Assembly (NCBI RefSeq): GCF_000721075.1
Contig: NZ_JOEQ01000024.1
Coordinates: 159,540 to 223,539, forward strand
Direction: 5' to 3'
DNA from: Streptosporangium amethystogenes
GTDB lineage: Bacteria > Actinomycetota > Actinomycetes > Streptosporangiales > Streptosporangiaceae
DNA length: 64,000 nt
The position numbers and the translations under genes were made by a program. The first letter of the stretch is position 1. Each line of letters begins with the position of its first letter. The notes beneath the pieces were generated by a model. That model was not told where the DNA came from and did no database searches. It worked only from the letters and a program-made list of their open reading frames with translations. Shown piece after piece: positions 59,460 to 64,000 of the stretch.

Positions 59460-60095
59460 TCACCCGACGGTCCCGAGCCAGTTGGTGAGCAACTGCGCTC
59501 CGGCGTCGCCCGACTTCTCCGGATGGAACTGGGTGGCCATCAGCGGTCCGTTCTCCACCGCCGCGACGAACGGCACCCCGTGCTCGGCCCAGGTGACCAG
59601 CGGGTCGGCGAACCCGGGTCCCGGCTGGAGCTCCCAGGTTCGCACCCCGTACGAGTGCACGAAGTAGAAGCGGCTGTCCGCGTCGAGCCCGGCGAACAGC
59701 ACGGTGCCGGCAGGCGCCTTGACGGTGTTCCAGCCCATGTGCGGCAGGACCGGCGCCTCCAGGGACTCCACCGTGCCCGGCCACTCCCCGCAGCCCTCGG
59801 TCGTGACACCGTGCTCGACGCCCGTCTCGAAGAGGATCTGCATGCCGACGCAGATGCCCAGCACCGGCCGCCCGGCCGCCAGGCGCCGCGCGATGATCCG
59901 CTCACCTCGCACCGCGCGCAGCCCGGCCATGCACGCGGCGAACGCCCCCACGCCGGGGACGAGGAGCCCGTCGGACTCCATCGCCGCCTCGTAGTCGGCG
60001 GTCACCGTGACCTCCGCGCCGACCCGGGCCAGCGCGCGCTCCGCCGAACGGAGGTTGCCCGAGCCGTAGTCGAGAACGGTTACCTTCTTCACCAC
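59460..60095 (-). CDS. hisH: imidazole glycerol phosphate synthase glutaminase subunit
   Basis: Glutamine amidotransferase subunit supplying ammonia to HisF; 211 residues from GTG 60095. The triad is the Cys in [13 protein letters not shown] and His and Glu in [11 protein letters not shown]. The N-terminus [20 protein letters not shown] is typical. Its start overlaps the end of the preceding small membrane protein gene by seven bases, indicating tight coupling. Confidence 0.96.
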   Translation of the reverse strand: MVKKVTVLDYGSGNLRSAERALARVGAEVTVTADYEAAMESDGLLVPGVGAFAACMAGLRAVRGERIIARRLAAGRPVLGICVGMQILFETGVEHGVTTEGCGEWPGTVESLEAPVLPHMGWNTVKAPAGTVLFAGLDADSRFYFVHSYGVRTWELQPGPGFADPLVTWAEHGVPFVAAVENGPLMATQFHPEKSGDAGAQLLTNWLGTVG

Positions 60096-60244
60096 CAGAG
60101 CACCGCCGCCGTGGTCGCCAGGGCCGCGAGGGCGGTGAGCAGCACCGCGCCCTTCTTCAAACCCTGTTTGAGGAATGAGACGATCCCACCCACCAGGAAA
60201 AGCGCGACGAAGGCCATCACCATGGCCGACCAGTTGTCACTCAC
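60089..60244 (-). CDS. 51-residue membrane protein between hisB and hisH
   Basis: A small protein from GTG 60244 with GGGAGGGGG ten bases upstream. It has two hydrophobic helices (about 8-24 and 31-50) joined by the basic turn KQGLKKG. It lies in the his operon in the position where other actinomycetes also keep a short membrane protein. Its function is unknown. Confidence 0.75.
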   Translation of the reverse strand: MSDNWSAMVMAFVALFLVGGIVSFLKQGLKKGAVLLTALAALATTAAVLWW

Positions 60245-60272
60245 GGTCGCGTCCCCCTCCCGTCGGGAAGAA

Positions 60273-60893
60273 TCACAGCACGCCCTTCGTGCTCGGCACC
60301 CCGGTGGCACGCGGGTCACGCTCGGATGCCGCCCGCAGCGCCCTGGCCAGGGCCTTGAACTGCGCCTCCACGATGTGGTGGGCGTTGCGGCCGTAGGGCA
60401 CGCGCACGTGCAGGCAGATCGCGGCCTGGGCGACGAACGACTCCAGGATGTGCCTGGTCATCGTCGTGTCGTACTCCGGACCGATCATCGGAGCCATGCC
60501 CTCGGGCTCGCTGTGCACCAGGTACGGCCGCCCTGACAGGTCGACCGTGACCTCCGCCAGCGACTCGTCCAGCGGGCAGGAGGCGTTGCCGAACCTCCGC
60601 AGGCCCGACTTGTCGCCCAGAGCCTCACGGAACGCGGCGCCCAGCGCGAGCGAGGTGTCCTCGATCGTGTGGTGGGCGTCGATGTGCAGGTCACCCTCGG
60701 TCTTCACGACCAGGTCGAACAGCCCGTGCTTGCCGAGCTGGTTCAGCATGTGGTCGAAGAACCCGACACCGGTGGACACCTCGACGTTCCCGGTGCCGTC
60801 GAGGTCGACCTCGACCAGCACCGAGGTCTCCTTGGTGACGCGCTCGACGCGACCGCGACGCGGTGCGGCCTCGCCGCCGGCAGTGATGCTCAC
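60273..60893 (-). CDS. hisB: imidazoleglycerol-phosphate dehydratase
   Basis: Monofunctional dehydratase of histidine synthesis, 206 residues. GTG 60893 overlaps the hisC stop as GTGA. The manganese-binding His clusters are intact: [26 protein letters not shown], and [16 protein letters not shown] near the C-terminus. There is no fused phosphatase domain, as expected in actinobacteria. Confidence 0.97.
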   Translation of the reverse strand: MSITAGGEAAPRRGRVERVTKETSVLVEVDLDGTGNVEVSTGVGFFDHMLNQLGKHGLFDLVVKTEGDLHIDAHHTIEDTSLALGAAFREALGDKSGLRRFGNASCPLDESLAEVTVDLSGRPYLVHSEPEGMAPMIGPEYDTTMTRHILESFVAQAAICLHVRVPYGRNAHHIVEAQFKALARALRAASERDPRATGVPSTKGVL

Positions 60894-61960
60894 AGGATCT
60901 CCTCCAGGGCGGCGCGGAACGCCGCCATCTCCTCGGTCGTTCCGATGGACACTCTCAGCCACCCGGGCGGTCCCACCTCGCGGATCAACACCCCGCGATC
61001 CAGCAGGCCCTGCCACACCGCGCGCCGGTCCGGAAACAGCCCGAACAACACGAAGTTGGCGTCCGAGTCGGCGACCTTCAGCCCCCGGGCGCGCAACCAG
61101 TCCACGATCGCGTCGCGCTCGGCCCGCAGCGCGTCGACCGCGCCGAGCAGCTCGGCGCGGTGGGCGAGCGCGACGCGCGCCGCCGTCTGGGTGAGCGTGG
61201 ACAGGTGGTAGGGCAGGCGGACCAGAAGCAACGCCTCGACCACCGCCGGATGGGCGGCCAGGTAACCGAGCCGGGTGCCGGCCATGGCGAACGCCTTGGA
61301 CATCGTCCGCGTGACGATCAGCCGGGGATTGTCCGGCAGCAGGGTCAGCGCCGACGGGGTGCCGGTACGGGCGAACTCGAAGTAGGCCTCGTCCACCACC
61401 ACCATGCCCGGCGCCGCCTCGACGATCCGGGCGATCACCTCCGGGCCCAGGGCGGTACCGGTCGGGTTGTTGGGCGAGGTCAGGAAGACGACGTCGGGCC
61501 GGTGCTCCTCGATCGCGGCGACCGCCTTGCCCGGGTCGATCCCGAAGTCGTCCTCACGCGCCCCGGAGATCCACTCGGTCGAGGCACCGGTGGTGATGAT
61601 CGGGTGCATCGAGTAGGACGGCTCGAAACCCATCGCGGCGCGGCCGTGACCGCCGAAGGCCTGCAGGATCTGCTGGAGCACCTCGTTGGAGCCGTTGGCG
61701 GCCCAGACCTGCTCCGCGGCGAGGCCGTGACCGAGGTAGGCGGCCAGCTCCCGGCGCAGGTCGAGCGCGTCGCGGTCGGGGTAGCGGTTGAGGTCGGCGG
61801 TGACGCCCCGTACGGCCTCGGCCAGCTCGGCGACCAGCGAGGCCGAGGGCCCGTAGGGGTTCTCGTTGGTGTTCAGCCTGACCGGAACGTCGATCTGGGG
61901 GGCACCGTACGGCGTGCGCCCCCGGAGATCGTCTCGGATCGGCAGGTCTTCGAGCTTCAC
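60890..61960 (-). CDS. hisC: histidinol-phosphate aminotransferase
   Basis: PLP-dependent aminotransferase, 356 residues. GTG 61960 is preferred because GGTGGAG stands about eight bases upstream; GTG 62002, overlapping the hisD stop, would add 14 residues. The PLP Lys lies in [17 protein letters not shown], and [11 protein letters not shown] and [10 protein letters not shown] are the standard substrate and cofactor blocks. It sits second in the hisDCB order. Confidence 0.95.
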   Translation of the reverse strand: MKLEDLPIRDDLRGRTPYGAPQIDVPVRLNTNENPYGPSASLVAELAEAVRGVTADLNRYPDRDALDLRRELAAYLGHGLAAEQVWAANGSNEVLQQILQAFGGHGRAAMGFEPSYSMHPIITTGASTEWISGAREDDFGIDPGKAVAAIEEHRPDVVFLTSPNNPTGTALGPEVIARIVEAAPGMVVVDEAYFEFARTGTPSALTLLPDNPRLIVTRTMSKAFAMAGTRLGYLAAHPAVVEALLLVRLPYHLSTLTQTAARVALAHRAELLGAVDALRAERDAIVDWLRARGLKVADSDANFVLFGLFPDRRAVWQGLLDRGVLIREVGPPGWLRVSIGTTEEMAAFRAALEEIL

Positions 61961-61998
61961 GACGGGATCTCCACCTCGAACCGGAAAGGGCAGGGCAC

Positions 61999-63306
61999 TC
62001 ACGAGGGCACCTCCCAGGCGAACCGCGCCCTGATCGCCGCACCGTGCGCCGGCAGGTCCTCGGTGTCGGCCAGCACGCACACGTGGGCGGCGGCACCGGC
62101 CAGCGCCTCGCGGCTGTAGTCGACGACGTGCACCCCGCGCAGGAACGTCTGCACCGACAGCCCCGACGAGTGGCAGGCGCAGCCGCCGGTGGGCAGCACA
62201 TGGTTGGAACCGGCCATGTAGTCGCCCAGCGAGACCGGCGCGTACGCCCCGACGAAGATCGCCCCGGCGTTGCGGACCCGGGCGGCCAGCGCGGACGCCT
62301 CCGCGGCGTGGATCTCCAGGTGCTCGGCGGCGTAGGCGTCGACGACGCGCAGCCCCGCCTCCATGTCGTCGACCAGCAGGATGCCGGACTGGCGCCCGGA
62401 GAGCGCCTCGGTGATCCGCTCGGTGTGCTTGGTGGCGGCGACCTGCCGGGGCAGCTCCCGCTCGACGGCCTCGGCCAGCTCCACCGAGTCGGTGACGAGC
62501 ACGGCGGCGGCGATCGTGTCGTGCTCGGCCTGGCTGATCAGGTCGGCGGCCACGTGCACCGGGTTGGCCGTGGAGTCGGCGAGGATCGCGATCTCGGTCG
62601 GACCCGCCTCGGAGTCGATGCCGATACGGCCCTTGAGCAGGCGCTTGGCCGCGGCGACCCAGATGTTGCCGGGGCCGGTGACCATGGTGACCGGCGGGCA
62701 CTCCTCGGTGCCGTAGGCGAACATCGCCACCGCCTGGGCGCCGCCGACCGCGTAGACCTCGTCCACACCGAGCAGCGCGCACGCCGCCAGGATGGCCGGG
62801 TGCGGCCATCCGCCGAACTCGCGCTGCGCGGGCGAGGAGACCGCCAGGGAGGCCACCCCCGCCTCCTGGGCGGGGACGACGTTCATGACCACGCTGGAGG
62901 GGTAGACCGCCCGGCCGCCGGGGACGTACAGCCCCACCCGGTCGACGGGCACCCAGCGCTCGGTGACGGTGCCGCCCGGCACGACCTGGGTGGTGACGTC
63001 GGTGCGCCGCTGGTCACGGTGGACGAGGCGGGCGCGGCGGATCGACTCCTCCAGGGCCGCCCTGACCTTCGGGTCGAGCCCCTCCAGCGCCCCGGAGATC
63101 GCCTCGGCCGGCACCCGGGTGGACTCCAGCTCGACACCGTCGAACCTGGCGGTCAGCTCCCGCACCGCGGCGACCCCACGATGATGCACGTCGTCGCAGA
63201 TGGGCCGCACCTTCTCCAGGGCGGCTTCGACGTCGAGGTCGGCGCGGGGCAGCACGTCGCGAAGGTCCTCGGGAAGAGGGCCTCGCAGATCGGTACGCGA
63301 AATCAC
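61999..63306 (-). CDS. hisD: histidinol dehydrogenase
   Basis: Zinc enzyme catalysing the last two oxidations to histidine, 435 residues from GTG 63306. Conserved blocks are [34 protein letters not shown], the zinc-site region SQAEHD and the catalytic EHLEIHA. The start lacks a Shine-Dalgarno sequence, and TAGACT lies six bases upstream, so the his operon mRNA is probably leaderless. It is the first gene of hisD-hisC-hisB and the genes that follow. Confidence 0.96.
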   Translation of the reverse strand: MISRTDLRGPLPEDLRDVLPRADLDVEAALEKVRPICDDVHHRGVAAVRELTARFDGVELESTRVPAEAISGALEGLDPKVRAALEESIRRARLVHRDQRRTDVTTQVVPGGTVTERWVPVDRVGLYVPGGRAVYPSSVVMNVVPAQEAGVASLAVSSPAQREFGGWPHPAILAACALLGVDEVYAVGGAQAVAMFAYGTEECPPVTMVTGPGNIWVAAAKRLLKGRIGIDSEAGPTEIAILADSTANPVHVAADLISQAEHDTIAAAVLVTDSVELAEAVERELPRQVAATKHTERITEALSGRQSGILLVDDMEAGLRVVDAYAAEHLEIHAAEASALAARVRNAGAIFVGAYAPVSLGDYMAGSNHVLPTGGCACHSSGLSVQTFLRGVHVVDYSREALAGAAAHVCVLADTEDLPAHGAAIRARFAWEVPS

Positions 63307-63312
63307 CCGTTC

Positions 63313-63318
63313 AGTCTA
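63313..63318 (-). promoter_or_regulatory. -10 box (TAGACT) of the predicted leaderless his operon transcript
   Basis: Leftward TAGACT ends six bases before GTG 63306. It shares the 99-base divergent gap with the ybaK promoter; no strong -35 hexamer is visible. Confidence 0.55.
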
Positions 63319-63393
63319 CGGAGGTCCGCCACCCGGTATCGTCGCGTCCATTATCCGGACAGCGCCTTTACTATGTAGATTTTAACCAGCCGC

Positions 63394-63399
63394 TACTCT
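63394..63399 (+). promoter_or_regulatory. -10 box (TACTCT) of a predicted leaderless ybaK transcript
   Basis: TACTCT ends six bases before GTG 63406, and no Shine-Dalgarno sequence precedes it. The hexamer is identical to the one upstream of pdtaR. Confidence 0.5.
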
Positions 63400-63405
63400 T
63401 CCTCC

Positions 63406-63906
63406 GTGAGCAAGAGCAAGAGCAAGGGCGGTCAGGGAACCCCCGCGACCGTGGCCCTGACCCAGGCGGGAGCCGACTTCACCCTGCACCCCTACGAGCA
63501 CGACGCGAACGCGCAGGCCTACGGCGAGGAGGCGGCAGACGCCCTCGGCGTGCCGTACGGGCAGATCTTCAAGACCCTGGTGGCCGAGGTGGAGGGCGGT
63601 CTGGCCGTCGCGGTGGTGCCGGTGGCGGGCAAACTCGATCTCAAGGCGTTCGCGGCGGCGCTGCGGAGCAAGCGGGCCGCGATGGCCGACGCGGCCAAGG
63701 TGGAGCGGGTGACCGGCTACGTGGTCGGCGGCATCAGCCCGCTGGGACAGCGCAAGCGGCTGCCGACCGTGGTCGACGCCTCCGCGCTGGACTTTCCGAC
63801 GATCTACTTCTCCGCCGGCCGGCGCGGGCTGCAGATCGAGACCTCCCCCTCGGAGCTGGTGCGCCTCACCGGGGCCGTCACCGCGCCCATCGGCAAGAGC
63901 GGCTAG
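63406..63906 (+). CDS. ybaK: YbaK/EbsC-type aminoacyl-tRNA deacylase
   Basis: Editing enzyme of the YbaK/ProX superfamily that removes Cys from mischarged tRNA-Pro; 166 residues from GTG 63406. The N-terminus is a Ser/Lys-rich tip (SKSKSKGG) followed by the family blocks HPYEHDANAQAYGEEAADAL, IFKTLVAEVEG with the catalytic Lys, RVTGYVVGGISPLGQRKRLP and the C-terminal FSAGRRGLQIETSPSELVRL. It is divergent from the his operon. Confidence 0.93.
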   Translation: MSKSKSKGGQGTPATVALTQAGADFTLHPYEHDANAQAYGEEAADALGVPYGQIFKTLVAEVEGGLAVAVVPVAGKLDLKAFAAALRSKRAAMADAAKVERVTGYVVGGISPLGQRKRLPTVVDASALDFPTIYFSAGRRGLQIETSPSELVRLTGAVTAPIGKSG

Positions 63907-64000
63907 TGCCGTGACCGCATAGGTTCACCGGGTTGAAGTCGAACTGGTCCTCGTCGCCCGTGTGCCCCTGGCAGGATCTTGCCCATGTTCGAAGAGAAGC
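63907..64000 (+). other. right-edge sequence, possibly the start of an insertion element
   Basis: After the ybaK stop, the sequence beginning TGCCGTGACCGCATAGGTTC recalls terminal repeats of actinobacterial insertion sequences, and an ATG at 63985 opens a frame (MFEEK) that the window edge cuts. The matching inverted repeat and any transposase would lie outside, so this is a weak call. Confidence 0.25.

Noticed and set aside
1..64000. CRISPR array, prophage or integrative element
   Set aside because: No regularly spaced direct repeats, integrase, terminase or cas-like genes were seen; the tRNA at 8333 has no visible att duplication of its 3' end downstream.

Overview
The window is high-GC actinobacterial DNA, most like a Streptosporangium/Nonomuraea-type or Streptomyces-type actinomycete. 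The reasons are the GC-rich third codon positions, many GTG and TTG starts, ATGA/GTGA stop-start overlaps, maleylpyruvate-isomerase-fold (mycothiol-linked) proteins, a PriA-type HisA/TrpF isomerase, and a gene order close to the chromosomal his-trp-lgt-gltBD-pyk-pdtaR-liv block I know from streptomycetes and, in part, mycobacteria. The genus is an inference.

Left to right. 1-1320 is the end of a polar amino acid ABC importer. 1563-2117 is a small DUF4352-type lipoprotein. 2188-7276 is a complete branched-chain amino acid importer read leftward (livK, stem-loop, livHMGF). 7585-8199 is a PdtaR-like ANTAR response regulator. 8333-8406 is a tRNA with a CAA anticodon and a short variable loop, followed by its terminator and an orphan HTH-LAGLIDADG protein. 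9345-15218 holds a GNAT enzyme, a DinB/MDMPI-fold protein, pyruvate kinase, a DoxX protein and a secreted subtilisin-like protease. 15449-21503 is glutamate synthase (gltB-gltD). 21703-23364 is a PF01861-like (branched-chain polyamine synthase family) protein. 23330-33307 runs leftward from hisI through the trp-associated membrane protein, DUF4190 and DUF2752 proteins, trpC-trpB-trpA, a MauE/DsbA-like redox pair, lgt, a VIT1-family transporter and two paralogous membrane-anchored proteins.

33297-57522 is accessory in character and lies between hisI and hisF, which are close together in the related genomes I know. It holds a GntR regulator with a soluble Cache protein, a polyamine-type ABC importer (potADBC), PPK2, a second amino acid ABC importer with a GNAT enzyme, a heterodimeric ABC exporter, a fatty-acid modification operon (FAD amine-oxidase-like, DUF1365, CFA synthase-like, DUF1295), a conserved 53-residue protein, a secreted protein, a glutamine-synthetase-family ligase, a SigE-type sigma factor with a membrane partner, and a decayed CoxS-like fragment. 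trpE is not found. 57592-63306 resumes the core with hisF, priA, hisH, hisB, hisC and hisD plus two small membrane proteins. 63406-63906 is a YbaK-type deacylase, and the right edge may be the start of an insertion element.

Two themes recur. Several first genes have a TANNNT -10 box only 6-8 nt before the start codon and no Shine-Dalgarno sequence, which predicts leaderless mRNAs. In both the liv and pot importers a strong stem-loop separates the binding-protein gene from the permease gene, which would favour excess binding protein. No CRISPR array, rRNA, integrase or complete transposon was seen.
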